Shown here: one piece after another, positions 1 to 8,275 of the stretch
Position numbering within the stretch: position 1 is the stretch's first letter
Layout: the number at the start of each line of letters is the position of its first letter
NCBI GenBank assembly: GCA_910584125.1
Contig: CAJTXU010000014.1
Coordinates: 7,154-71,153 of the forward strand
Reading direction: 5' to 3'
Length of the DNA: 64,000 nucleotides
Source: an uncultured Muribaculaceae bacterium
GTDB lineage: Bacteria > Bacteroidota > Bacteroidia > Bacteroidales > Muribaculaceae
Notes under the pieces: model-generated
Database searches by the model: none
What the model was told of the DNA's origin: nothing
Seen by the model: the letters and a program-made list of their open reading frames with translations, nothing else
Made by a program: the position numbers and the translations under genes

Positions 1-2742
1 GTATACACTCAGCCCGACGGCTCGACCGTCGAGGTCAGAATAATCGGCGACGAGCATTTCCATTGCTATGAGACGACCGACGGCCATCTGTTGCTTTCGG
101 ACGCCGCAGGCGCATTACGTTATGCCGTGGCCGACTCCGACGGGACTGTCAGGGCGGGCGACGTCAGGGCTTCCGATCCGGCAGTCCGTACCGCCGGCGA
201 GAAGGCTTTCGCCGAAGGCATCGACCGTGACGCCGTGCGCTCCGCAATGGCCCGGATGCAGAGCCGCAACATCGGTTCCGCACGCCGGCGCGCTCCGCAG
301 AGGATTCCCGGCGAACTCGTCACGTCCTATCCCACGCAGGGACAGCCTAAATCGATTGTGCTGCTCGTGGAGTTCCAGGATGTCAAGTTCTCGACTCCTG
401 ATGTCCACGAGGCATTCCGTAAGATGGTGAGTGAGCCCGGTTATTCCGAAAACGGAGGCACCGGAAGCGCCCTCGACTTTTTCCGCGATAACTCCAATGG
501 GGCTTTCCAGCCCGATTTCGAGGTCTTCGGACCCGTCACGCTGCCATACAATGAGCCTCATTACGGACAATCGTCGGCCAATGCCTACGATGTGCAGGGC
601 TGGATGATGGCTTACGACGGAGCCGTGGCCATGCGCGAGGCATACCCGGACCTCGACTTCTCGGAATATGACAATGACGGCGACGGATTCGTCGACAACA
701 TCTTCATATTCTATGCCGGCTACGGCGAGAACGAAGGCGCCCCCTCCTGGACCATCTGGCCCCATTCGGCCGAACTCTGGTCGATGTATAACCTCGACCT
801 GACGTTCGATGGCGTCAAGATCGACAAATACGCCTGCTCGAACGAGCTTAAGGGCACTTCCGGCACCCTATTGACAGGCATCGGCACGTTCGTGCACGAA
901 TACAGCCATGTGCTCGGCCTCATGGACCATTACCCGACGCTGCTGTCAAACCGCGATGTCTCGCCCGGCGCCTGGGACGTGATGGATATGGGCTCATACA
1001 ACAACGAGAGCCGCACGCCGCCGGCCTATAACTCTTTCGAGCGCTATTGTCTGGGATGGCTGAATCCACATCGCCTCTCGGGTCCCCAAAACGTCGTGCT
1101 CAATCCTATCCTCGATTCAAACGAGGCGGTGTCGATCCAGACCGACAAGGACGGGGAGTTCTTCCTGTTCGAGAACCGCCAGAACTCCGGCTGGGACGCG
1201 CATCTGCCCGGCCACGGCATGCTGGTGTGGCATGTGGACTATGACGCCGAGCTCTGGAACGCGAACCACATCAACAACGTGGCGGCCCATCAGAATTTCG
1301 ACCTCGTCGAAGCCGACGGCATATACGGCACCGCCACACGCGCCGGCGACCCCTTCCCGGGCACAGGCAATGTGCATCGGTTCACCGCCGAATCCAATCC
1401 TCCGATGAAGACTTGGATCGGCATCGACCCCGATATGCCGGTGACCGACATCGCGGAGGTAGACGGCCTGATCACTTTCCGTGTCAAGGGTGGCGGAGAC
1501 GCCCTTGAAATTCCTGTACTTTCCGAGGCGACCGACGTGACCCCCGTGTCGTTCACGGCCAACTGGCAGCTCGTGCCCGGACTGTCCATATATGAGGTGG
1601 ATGTCTGCGAGGGCGGAGCGGAGACTCCGTTCATGACCCGTACGGTCCAGAACTCCACATCGCTTGCCGTCGACGGTCTCAAGCCTTCAACCCTATATTC
1701 CTATAAGGTGCGTTCGAGCGACGGCGAGAGGACATCGTATGATTCGGAAGCCATGTTCGTGACCACGCTGCCTCCGACACTCGACATGATCGCCCCCGAG
1801 ACCCTCGACGCCACCAACATCAAGTCCGACGGATTCGAGGCCCGCTGGGCGCCTCTGGCCGAGGCCACCGGCTATCTGATCGACGTCTACACCAAGCGTG
1901 TCATCGACCCCGTGCGCGAGACTGCCGACTTCACCGACGGCATCGTCCTGCCCGAGGGATGGGAGACGACGGCCACCCGTCTCGGAGCCGTGAGCGGCTA
2001 CTTCGGAGCCGCCCGCCCCTCGCTGCAGATGATGTACGACAACGAGCGCGTCGTCACAGCCGACTATCCCGGCGGCATCAACTCCTTCTCGTTCTGGTAT
2101 CGCGCCAACTCGACCGACGACGAGTCCTCGCTCGCGATCGAGAACATGGTCAACGGTGTCTGGACCCCCGTGTATGAGATCAAGCCGCTCGTCAAGGAGG
2201 CCGGAGGCACCGTTGTGACACTCGGCGGCGAGGGCGCCACGGCGCTTCTTCCCGACGGCTCGCGCCAGCTGCGCCTCGTGTTCCACCGCGTCTCGGACGG
2301 CTCGGTATATGTCGACGACTTCACGCTCGACCACGATGCGTCGTTCGAACCCCTCTACGTCGGCGGACTGCACGCCTTCGACTGCGGCGACGTCCAGGTG
2401 CACGGCGTGACGGGTCTGCAGCCCCAGACCCGCTACTACTACACCGTGACGGCCTACGACGCCGACGGCACGCACAGCCTGCCGTCGGACGAGCGCGGCG
2501 TCACCACAGGTAATGTCGGCGCAATATCCGCAGCCGATACTGACGCCACGGCCTTCCGCATGATTCCCGGCGGAATCGAGATTGTGGCCTCTGAAGACGC
2601 CATGGTGATGCTGACCGACCTCTCGGGCCGGGTATGCCGCCGCGGAACCGTCAAGGCAGGAGTCACGACTGCCGTCAGGGCCGACAAGGGCGTCTACGTC
2701 CTTACGGTTGGAGGGCGCCGAAGCAAGGTCGTCATCCGCTGA
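1..2742 (+). CDS. M6 family secreted metalloprotease with FN3 and C-terminal sorting-type domain (5' truncated by window edge)
   Basis: The frame is open from base 1, so the true start and signal peptide lie outside the window; the first ATG-like codon inside (a TTG at 91) is not the start. Counting from base 1, the zinc site HEYSHVLGLMD has H299, E300, H303 and D309 and fits the HExxHxxGxxD pattern of M6 (immune-inhibitor-A-like) peptidases. After the peptidase domain (to about residue 490) comes a fibronectin-III domain (about 500-590), then a second FN3-like unit that appears interrupted by a beta-sandwich insert (about 640-780). The last 75 residues look like a Bacteroidota C-terminal sorting domain (TDLSGRV, GVYVLTV). 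Expected role: secreted or surface protein degradation, probably exported by type IX secretion (inference). A strong hairpin terminator follows at 2800. Confidence 0.9.
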   Translation, partial: VYTQPDGSTVEVRIIGDEHFHCYETTDGHLLLSDAAGALRYAVADSDGTVRAGDVRASDPAVRTAGEKAFAEGIDRDAVRSAMARMQSRNIGSARRRAPQRIPGELVTSYPTQGQPKSIVLLVEFQDVKFSTPDVHEAFRKMVSEPGYSENGGTGSALDFFRDNSNGAFQPDFEVFGPVTLPYNEPHYGQSSANAYDVQGWMMAYDGAVAMREAYPDLDFSEYDNDGDGFVDNIFIFYAGYGENEGAPSWTIWPHSAELWSMYNLDLTFDGVKIDKYACSNELKGTSGTLLTGIGTFVHEYSHVLGLMDHYPTLLSNRDVSPGAWDVMDMGSYNNESRTPPAYNSFERYCLGWLNPHRLSGPQNVVLNPILDSNEAVSIQTDKDGEFFLFENRQNSGWDAHLPGHGMLVWHVDYDAELWNANHINNVAAHQNFDLVEADGIYGTATRAGDPFPGTGNVHRFTAESNPPMKTWIGIDPDMPVTDIAEVDGLITFRVKGGGDALEIPVLSEATDVTPVSFTANWQLVPGLSIYEVDVCEGGAETPFMTRTVQNSTSLAVDGLKPSTLYSYKVRSSDGERTSYDSEAMFVTTLPPTLDMIAPETLDATNIKSDGFEARWAPLAEATGYLIDVYTKRVIDPVRETADFTDGIVLPEGWETTATRLGAVSGYFGAARPSLQMMYDNERVVTADYPGGINSFSFWYRANSTDDESSLAIENMVNGVWTPVYEIKPLVKEAGGTVVTLGGEGATALLPDGSRQLRLVFHRVSDGSVYVDDFTLDHDASFEPLYVGGLHAFDCGDVQVHGVTGLQPQTRYYYTVTAYDADGTHSLPSDERGVTTGNVGAISAADTDATAFRMIPGGIEIVASEDAMVMLTDLSGRVCRRGTVKAGVTTAVRADKGVYVLTVGGRRSKVVIR

Positions 2743-2799
2743 TTTGAGCATAATCCCGATAAGACGTCCCCGTCAACTGCCTGGACGTTATGTCAGTTA

Positions 2800-2833
2800 G
2801 AGCGCGTTGCCTGATATTTCAGGCAACGCGCTC
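2800..2833 (+). terminator. Rho-independent terminator after the M6 protease
   Basis: Perfect 15-bp stem GAGCGCGTTGCCTGA with a TATT loop and its exact complement, followed by a T-rich run. It lies 58 bp after the protease stop codon. Confidence 0.85.
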
Positions 2834-3099
2834 CTATTCTTTAATCGGAACTGTTTTCAAGACCAATCCTTGAAGAAAAAAATTTTTTTTGTAAATATTT
2901 TGTATTTTCCGAAATTAGTATTACCTTTGTCACGGTTACCTATGTCAACGCGATTCCCGTGTTTTGTGGATTGACAGGTAGCTGAAGCAAGTTTTAATTG
3001 ACATATTGGTATAAAGTGTTTATCATAATTGATTCCCGACTTTCGAGACCTTTCCCAGCTAAGAGAAGCGAAATCGCCAGAACCATGGATATGGTATAA

Positions 3100-3234
3100 T
3101 CCGAGATAGAATCGGAGATTGACGTCCCGGTGGAATACTACAGCCTGCAGGGTGTCCGCATCGAAAATCCGGAGAAAGGCCGGATCGTGATAGTGCGCCA
3201 GGGTGGCTCGGCCCATAAGACCGTGATTCGCTGA
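3100..3234 (+). pseudogene. Orphan C-terminal sorting-domain tail
   Basis: An in-frame stretch with no start codon, bounded upstream by TAA at 3097, ends in VEYYSLQGVRIENPEKGR and a TVIR-type terminus before TGA. That pattern (YxLQGxR ... basic end) is the usual last 40 residues of Bacteroidota secreted proteins. No body of such a protein is present upstream, so this is most likely the remnant of a deleted secreted-protein gene. Its own terminator (3264-3296) is still present. The rest of the 2743-3393 gap shows no recognisable gene; a minus-strand frame across it (2857-3375) looks spurious. Confidence 0.6.
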
Positions 3235-3263
3235 CCGCACGCAAATACGTGAGAATCTGATTA

Positions 3264-3296
3264 GAGCGGTTGCCCGGAATTCCCGGGCAGCCGCTC
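3264..3296 (+). terminator. Hairpin terminator behind the orphan tail
   Basis: GAGCGGTTGCCCGG pairs with CCGGGCAGCCGCTC (one G-T wobble) around a short loop, followed by a T-containing tail. It marks the end of the former gene whose tail remains at 3100-3234. Confidence 0.7.
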
Positions 3297-3341
3297 TCTG
3301 CGTTTTCGGGCCGAAGAATGTCAGCAATATAGCCCGTCCGT

Positions 3342-3372
3342 TTTGAATAGAGCGGTTTTTGTTGTAAATTTG
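3342..3372 (+). promoter_or_regulatory. Bacteroidota sigma-ABfr-type promoter
   Basis: TTTG (3342-3345) lies 19 bp before TAAATTTG (3365-3372), a full match to the Bacteroidota -33/-7 consensus. The start codon of the LuxR-type regulator follows 21 bp later, giving a very short leader. Confidence 0.75.
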
Positions 3373-3393
3373 CACTGCGTGTAAACTGATGAT

Positions 3394-4167
3394 ATGGACA
3401 TACTTCGAAAGGAACTCAACGACATATATTCCGCCCAGCGTCTCGGGCTCGAGCTGCTTCCTTCGGCCGGTCTCACCGAGGTGAGGGAGATGGCGGCAGC
3501 TGTCGTGAAGGCGACCGACGCCTGTGCGGTCATAACCGATGCGTCGTGCGACCGGTGTTACATATATTCGGGACGATTCGGCGAGCTGATGGGCTTTTCC
3601 GATCGCACTCCTTCATGTGTGACGGCAGATTCAAGCGATGAGGACGTGATATACAACCGCATCCATCCCGAAGACCTCGTCGACAAGAGAATGCTCGAAT
3701 ATGAATATTTCAAGAGAGTCGGCGCCATGGATCCCGAAGGCAGGATGCACACCCGCGCCACGTGCTGCCTGAGGATGAAAGACCGCGCGGGCGCTTACAG
3801 ATATATCGACAACAGTACCCGGGTGGCCCGGTTATCGCCCCGGGGCAAGATTTGGCTGATACTCTGCCTTTATGACCTTGCCCCCGAGCAGCATGGAGAC
3901 GAAGGAATAACTCCGCGCATCGTCGACAGCGCGACCGGCGAGATCTCATCGCTCTCGTTCGAGGCCGGACGCCGGCACATCCTGACCGAAAGGGAAAAGC
4001 AGATAATGCGTCTCATCCAGCAGGGCCGCGCGAGCAAGCAGATAGCGGCTGCGCTCGGCATCAGCGTCAACACGGTCAACCGGCACCGGCAGAACATCAT
4101 CTCCAAGCTGAGTGTCGGCAACAGCGTGGAGGCTATAACGGCAGCCAAAGCCATGCGGCTCCTGTAA
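3394..4167 (+). CDS. LuxR-type transcriptional regulator with PAS-like sensor region
   Basis: A 257-residue protein. The last 65 residues (LTEREKQIMRLIQQG, then a recognition helix with SVNTVNRHRQNI) form a LuxR/FixJ-type helix-turn-helix. The N-terminal 180 residues resemble a PAS-fold sensor (a FGELMGF segment followed by IHPEDLVDK), as in many Bacteroidales stand-alone LuxR regulators; there is no phospho-receiver aspartate pattern. It probably binds DNA in response to a cytoplasmic signal. Its own promoter precedes it at 3342-3372 and the MalS-like gene, which has a separate promoter, follows 87 bp later; control of that gene is possible but unproven. Confidence 0.85.
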   Translation: MDILRKELNDIYSAQRLGLELLPSAGLTEVREMAAAVVKATDACAVITDASCDRCYIYSGRFGELMGFSDRTPSCVTADSSDEDVIYNRIHPEDLVDKRMLEYEYFKRVGAMDPEGRMHTRATCCLRMKDRAGAYRYIDNSTRVARLSPRGKIWLILCLYDLAPEQHGDEGITPRIVDSATGEISSLSFEAGRRHILTEREKQIMRLIQQGRASKQIAAALGISVNTVNRHRQNIISKLSVGNSVEAITAAKAMRLL

Positions 4168-4206
4168 CCGGGAGGTGAAGCGGTTGCGTCATGGTTATTT
4201 TTGACT

Positions 4207-4238
4207 ATTGACAGAGGCGTGTCATTACATTAACTTTG
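4207..4238 (+). promoter_or_regulatory. Promoter of the MalS-like gene
   Basis: TAACTTTG (4231-4238) matches the -7 consensus TAnnTTTG, with a partial -33 match ATTG (4207-4210) 20 bp upstream. The ATG follows 16 bp later. Confidence 0.6.
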
Positions 4239-4254
4239 CGGAAAAAATCATGCA

Positions 4255-6351
4255 ATGAATGTAAAAAGCACTCTTCTGACTATGGCGCTTGGCGGTGCGG
4301 CAATGGTATCGGCAGCCACCGCCAGACCTTTCTCCTGGGACGGGGCGACCGTCTATTTCGTGATAACCGACCGCTTTGCAAACGGCGATACCGCCAACGA
4401 CGTCAACTACGGCCGCATCACCGACTATGGCAGCGAACGCCTGAATGCCGCGACATTCCATGGAGGCGACTTCAAGGGAATGCTCGCGAAGGCACGCGAG
4501 GGATACTTCACCGACCTCGGCGTCGATGTGGTGTGGATGACCGACGTTTACGAACAGATACATGGCTGGATGTCGGGCTCGGGCCCTGTCAATGACTTCC
4601 CGCATTATGGTTACCACGGCTATTATCCGCTTGACTACACGCAGATAGACAGGAACTACGGCACTGCCGACGAGTTTCGCGAACTTGTCGACACGTTGCA
4701 TTCCCAAGGCATACGTGTCATGCTCGGCGCCAACCTCAACGACCCCGGTTATCCCACTCTGCTCGACGCCGTGCAATACGGGTTCGCCGATACCGGCCTC
4801 ACCGCGCGGGAGGCCGCCCGGCATATCCCTGAATGGAATTTCGACGACTTTTTCGCCGGAAGGCTCGGCTGGAAAGGGTGGTATGACCGAGGATGGATAC
4901 GTATGCCGGACGAAGACTGGGACGAAAGTGATCCTTTGGAGGCGACACTCTACGGGATGCCCGACTTCAAGGATGAAAGCGACACGCCGGTGAAGATTCC
5001 CGACTTCCTGAAGCGCAAGTGGAAAGGGGAGGGGAAGAGCAACGACGCGTGGGTCAATCCCTCCGCTCGCGGACTGCGCAAGGACCGCGACTGGTCGCCG
5101 ATGCAATACGTCATCGCCTGGATATCGTCATGGGTCGAGGAATTCGGCATCGACGGCTTCCGCTGTGACATAGTCGAGAACGTCCGTCTCAATCGCTGGA
5201 AAGAGCTGAACGAAGCCTGCGACGCAGCACTCGGCCGCTGGAGGGAAGCACATCCCGACGACCCGGCCTCGAAATGGACCGACCGATTCTACATGACCGG
5301 CGACTACGACAACGCCTCGATCGACTACAAGCCGGAATATGCCGCCGCAGGATTCTCGAGTCTTGTCAACTTCCACTTCCCGAAGCATGGTGACCTGGAC
5401 GGTATCGTCTACACCTGGCAGACTTATGCCGACAGTCTTGCCGCGCATTCAGGCTGGCATCCTTTCAGCTATCTCAACAACTCCTACCATCGCGACGCCG
5501 ACATGGATAATATGGCCGACTGCGTCACGACACTTCTGCTCGCGCCGGGTGCGGTACAGCTCTTCTACGGCGACGAGACAGGCCGCAGACTGAGTGACGC
5601 AAGATATAACGTAGATAGCAACCAGGCCTTCCGTTCCGACATGAACTGGAATGACATTGACACCACACTGTTGGCCCATGTGTCGCGCCTTGGCCGCATG
5701 CGCCGCGACCATCCGGCCATAGCCCGGGGCCGTCAGACAATAATCGATAACCATACCGTCTTCCGTCAGGCAGGTGATGACAGGGTCGTCATTCATGTGA
5801 AAGCCGGGTCCGGACGCCCCATTGCTGTGGCTCCCTTCTTCCCCGACGGCACAGTCCTTACCGAACTTGTCACAGGCCGGAAGGCCACAGTCATCGACGG
5901 CGGCATTTCATTCCCGAGTTATCTGGACGGCATAGCAGTCTTATGCGAGTCGCAGGTTTTCAGTCCTTCAGAGTTGGTCGCAAGGTTTTTTGAAGAAGGA
6001 TATACCAAAAAGAACTATGGATTCATAATGGAATGTGTGGCGGACGACTACATCGATCACAGTCCGGCAAACGCGAGAGGCAATGCCGACGCAGTCGCTA
6101 TTCTGAAAACGGTGGCCGGTCAGTTTTCGGAGCTGAACGTCAAGATTCTCGACATATCAGGGTCGGGAGACATGGCATCCGCGCGAATACGGTTTCAAGG
6201 CATCCACACCGGCGAATGCATGGGAATCGCGCCCACAGGGAGGCATATAGAATTCGAGGCAATCGAGAACTTCAGAGTCTCCGACGGAAAGATTGTGGAG
6301 TCCTGGGGTTACTGGCCCGACACCGAAATAATGCGTCAAATGACAGAATAA
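4255..6351 (+). CDS. MalS-like GH13 alpha-amylase homologue with degenerate active site, fused to a SnoaL-like domain
   Basis: A 698-residue exported protein with a signal peptide (residues 1-23, ending SAATA). Residues 30-565 follow periplasmic alpha-amylase MalS closely: ITDRFANGD, TFHGGDFKG, YEQIHGW, FPHYGYHGYY, LLLAPGAVQLFYGDE. The GH13 active-site blocks are altered, though. Region I (DVVMNH in MalS) reads GANLND at 158-163. Region II keeps R303 and nucleophile D305, but the following K-H is E308-N309. The region III acid Glu is Asp350. Region IV SSHD reads NNSY (408-411). Residues 570-698 form a SnoaL/NTF2-like fold (ELVARFFEEG ... WGYWPD), not part of ordinary amylases. It may be a glycan-binding pseudoenzyme or a glycosidase with changed chemistry. 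Family and export are clear; the activity is not. Confidence 0.8.
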   Translation: MNVKSTLLTMALGGAAMVSAATARPFSWDGATVYFVITDRFANGDTANDVNYGRITDYGSERLNAATFHGGDFKGMLAKAREGYFTDLGVDVVWMTDVYEQIHGWMSGSGPVNDFPHYGYHGYYPLDYTQIDRNYGTADEFRELVDTLHSQGIRVMLGANLNDPGYPTLLDAVQYGFADTGLTAREAARHIPEWNFDDFFAGRLGWKGWYDRGWIRMPDEDWDESDPLEATLYGMPDFKDESDTPVKIPDFLKRKWKGEGKSNDAWVNPSARGLRKDRDWSPMQYVIAWISSWVEEFGIDGFRCDIVENVRLNRWKELNEACDAALGRWREAHPDDPASKWTDRFYMTGDYDNASIDYKPEYAAAGFSSLVNFHFPKHGDLDGIVYTWQTYADSLAAHSGWHPFSYLNNSYHRDADMDNMADCVTTLLLAPGAVQLFYGDETGRRLSDARYNVDSNQAFRSDMNWNDIDTTLLAHVSRLGRMRRDHPAIARGRQTIIDNHTVFRQAGDDRVVIHVKAGSGRPIAVAPFFPDGTVLTELVTGRKATVIDGGISFPSYLDGIAVLCESQVFSPSELVARFFEEGYTKKNYGFIMECVADDYIDHSPANARGNADAVAILKTVAGQFSELNVKILDISGSGDMASARIRFQGIHTGECMGIAPTGRHIEFEAIENFRVSDGKIVESWGYWPDTEIMRQMTE

Positions 6352-6695
6352 CCGATGCCAACGGCACTTCTCCTCAATTGTATAGTTTATTGTTCATGTC
6401 AGTCGGCCTGCGAAGCCGTAACCTGATTCTCCGAAGGCGTTGGTTGACAAATGAAAAAGCGTGGAGAATCTTACCGGTGCCTGTCTCTCCCACAGAGGCT
6501 TCTCGCATTGCCTACCACGAAAGACAAGCAACCGAGAAACCCACGCCGATGTGTATGACAATGCCCTGCCGTCACCGGCAGAACATATGGATACATACCC
6601 ATAGGCATCTACGGCTGCGGCTTTCCTGTCGTGGTGAAATTTTGCGAGAATTCCTATGGGACAAGAACGCGCATCTGTAAACGCTCTTCCAAAAT
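6352..6695. other. Intergenic stretch without recognisable gene
   Basis: No frame here shows a start site, domain or conserved motif that I recognise. It may hold decayed coding DNA, but I cannot name a source. Confidence 0.4.
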
Positions 6696-6734
6696 GAAGA
6701 ACCCACCTCCGGCATTATTCGGCGTGGATTCTTC
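6696..6734 (+). terminator. Possible hairpin terminator
   Basis: GAAGAACCCAC pairs with GTGGATTCTTC with one mismatch near the base; the loop side adds weaker pairs. Followed by an A/T-rich run. Supported only by the dyad. Confidence 0.4.
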
Positions 6735-6900
6735 TACAAAATTATAAAATCATTTATTCAATTCAAGATACCATTAAACATTTTAAGCAATTTTAACGCA
6801 TAACGATGTGCGTTTGTTCATAAGTGGCTTCGAACAATCAATGCGCATATAGAATGGATCTGGCCCCGGTGCGTGAAGTCCTGCAATTTATTTTGCCGGA

Positions 6901-6933
6901 TTGCGGGAGTTTCGGAATAATTTGTTACCTTTG
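6901..6933 (+). promoter_or_regulatory. Promoter of the BACON-like membrane protein
   Basis: TACCTTTG (6926-6933) matches the Bacteroidota -7 box; a TTG at 6901-6903 is a weak -33 element at 22 bp. The start codon is 54 bp downstream. Confidence 0.55.
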
Positions 6934-6987
6934 CAGGAACAAGCGCTTTGCCGCTTCTCGACATTTGATTCCTAACACCAGAAACGT

Positions 6988-8013
6988 ATGAACAACGACC
7001 TGTCTAAGCTGCCGGTTCCGTCAGGACAAAATCCGATGCCGTCAGGCAATATTCCTGTGCCGTCCGGTCATAATCCGGGGGCGGTGCCTCCGCCGTTTGA
7101 CCCTACCCTGTTGAAGGATGATCCGCGGGTTGCGTCCGGAAAGAAAAAGAGGGGGAACCGCCTCGCGGTGACGCTGTCCATCGTCGCCGGCACGCTCGTG
7201 GTCGGCGGTGGGATCGCTCTGGCGGTCTGGTGGCTCAACCGCGACTATAAGGTCACCCCTTCGGCTCTAACACTTGAATCGGAAGGGGGTGAGGTCCGTT
7301 TTCATGTCGAAGGACCCGGGGGCTGGGAAGTCCAGAGCACACCCAGATCGTGGGTATATCTCAGCAAGCAGGGAGACTATCTGGTCTGCTCGGCGTCGGA
7401 AAACAATGATTTCGAGCGTCGCGACACCATCCGGATCGGCAACGGCAGGAAGTCGTGCCGTGTCGTGCTGGTGCAGGAAAGCGGGGCGTTCGTTGCGACG
7501 CCCTCTGTACAGGACGTCCCGCCAGGAGGCGGGACGTTCAGATATGCCATCGGCGGCCAGGAAGGCTGGCGGATAGAACAAGGCCCCGAAGGGTGGGGCT
7601 CCGCTTTCAGAGAAGAGAACTATCTGGTGTGGACGGTCGACGAGAATCATGGTGACCGGCGCTCGGACTACGTCGTATTGCGCAACGGCAACAAGACACT
7701 GATGGTCGGCCTCAATCAGGAGGCGGCGTTGCGTGCCAGCCAGACGAGTCTCACCGCAGGCGGCAGCGAACACACCTCATACATCACAATCACCGGACCG
7801 CACGACTGGAGTTGCCGCTCGACCTCGTACTGGCTCGACGTCGAGCGAGAAGGCGACCGCATAAAGCTCGACTTCGACAAGAATGACGAAAGCGAGCGGC
7901 GCGAGTGCGAGGTGGTGGTCACCGGCGGCGGTCAGGAACTCCGCATCTCCGTGACGCAGAACAAGTACTCTTCCGGCGGCGGGTACTACTTCAATCCCTA
8001 CTGGGGCTGGTGA
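6988..8013 (+). CDS. Inner-membrane-anchored protein with three BACON-like repeats
   Basis: A 341-residue protein. Residues 1-55 are proline-rich with the repeated unit PVPSG/PMPSG and end in a KKKRGNR stop-transfer; residues 59-83 are one hydrophobic helix, so the N-terminus should be cytoplasmic and the rest periplasmic. About 88-167, 172-250 and 252-331 are three similar beta-sandwich repeats (ESEGGEVRFHVEGPGGW ... a charged RRD turn ... VxxVQES), the layout of BACON-type domains. BACON domains are often linked to glycan or mucin binding, but they also act as spacers. The last residues are aromatic-rich (GGYYFNPYWGW). It converges on the minus-strand cytoskeletal operon with 15 bp between stop codons. 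A part in that system is possible, not shown. Confidence 0.7.
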   Translation: MNNDLSKLPVPSGQNPMPSGNIPVPSGHNPGAVPPPFDPTLLKDDPRVASGKKKRGNRLAVTLSIVAGTLVVGGGIALAVWWLNRDYKVTPSALTLESEGGEVRFHVEGPGGWEVQSTPRSWVYLSKQGDYLVCSASENNDFERRDTIRIGNGRKSCRVVLVQESGAFVATPSVQDVPPGGGTFRYAIGGQEGWRIEQGPEGWGSAFREENYLVWTVDENHGDRRSDYVVLRNGNKTLMVGLNQEAALRASQTSLTAGGSEHTSYITITGPHDWSCRSTSYWLDVEREGDRIKLDFDKNDESERRECEVVVTGGGQELRISVTQNKYSSGGGYYFNPYWGW

Positions 8014-8028
8014 TCATCGGACTCTGTG

Positions 8029-8193
8029 CTATATCAGCGAGAGGAGGGCGGAGATGATGATGATCACGCCGAGAACCTTGAGGATCGTGGCCACGACGCC
8101 TCGGATGTTGAGCCACGCCGGTACGCGGTCGATCAGAAGCCAGCCTATTATGCACTGAACGGCGGCGCCTATCAATGATGATACTGTTATCAT
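8029..8193 (-). CDS. Small hydrophobic membrane protein (54 residues)
   Basis: A short frame starting MITVSSLIGAAVQCIIGWLL and ending in an isoleucine-rich helix (VLGVIIIISALLSLI). It predicts two transmembrane helices joined by a short charged linker (IDRVPAWLNIRG). It lies last in the large minus-strand operon, 65 bp after the WG-like gene. Length, clean hydrophobic pattern and a plain ATG support a real gene. Function unknown. Confidence 0.6.
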   Translation of the reverse strand: MITVSSLIGAAVQCIIGWLLIDRVPAWLNIRGVVATILKVLGVIIIISALLSLI

Positions 8194-8223
8194 AAGTCGG
8201 AAAATTTCAATTTGTTACAAAAA

Positions 8224-8275
8224 TCATAGGTTGATTATGTGGACGTCAGGTCTCATAGTCATAGGTTGATTATGT
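8224..8275. repeat. 17-bp direct repeat at the 3' end of the WG-like gene
   Basis: TCATAGGTTGATTATGT occurs at 8224-8240 and exactly again at 8259-8275, 35 bp apart. On the minus strand each copy encodes the terminal I-I-N-L-stop, so the gene end has been partly duplicated. Confidence 0.85.

Noticed and set aside
2857..3375. Minus-strand frame of 172 codons
   Set aside because: Crosses a terminator and the orphan sorting tail; no domain.
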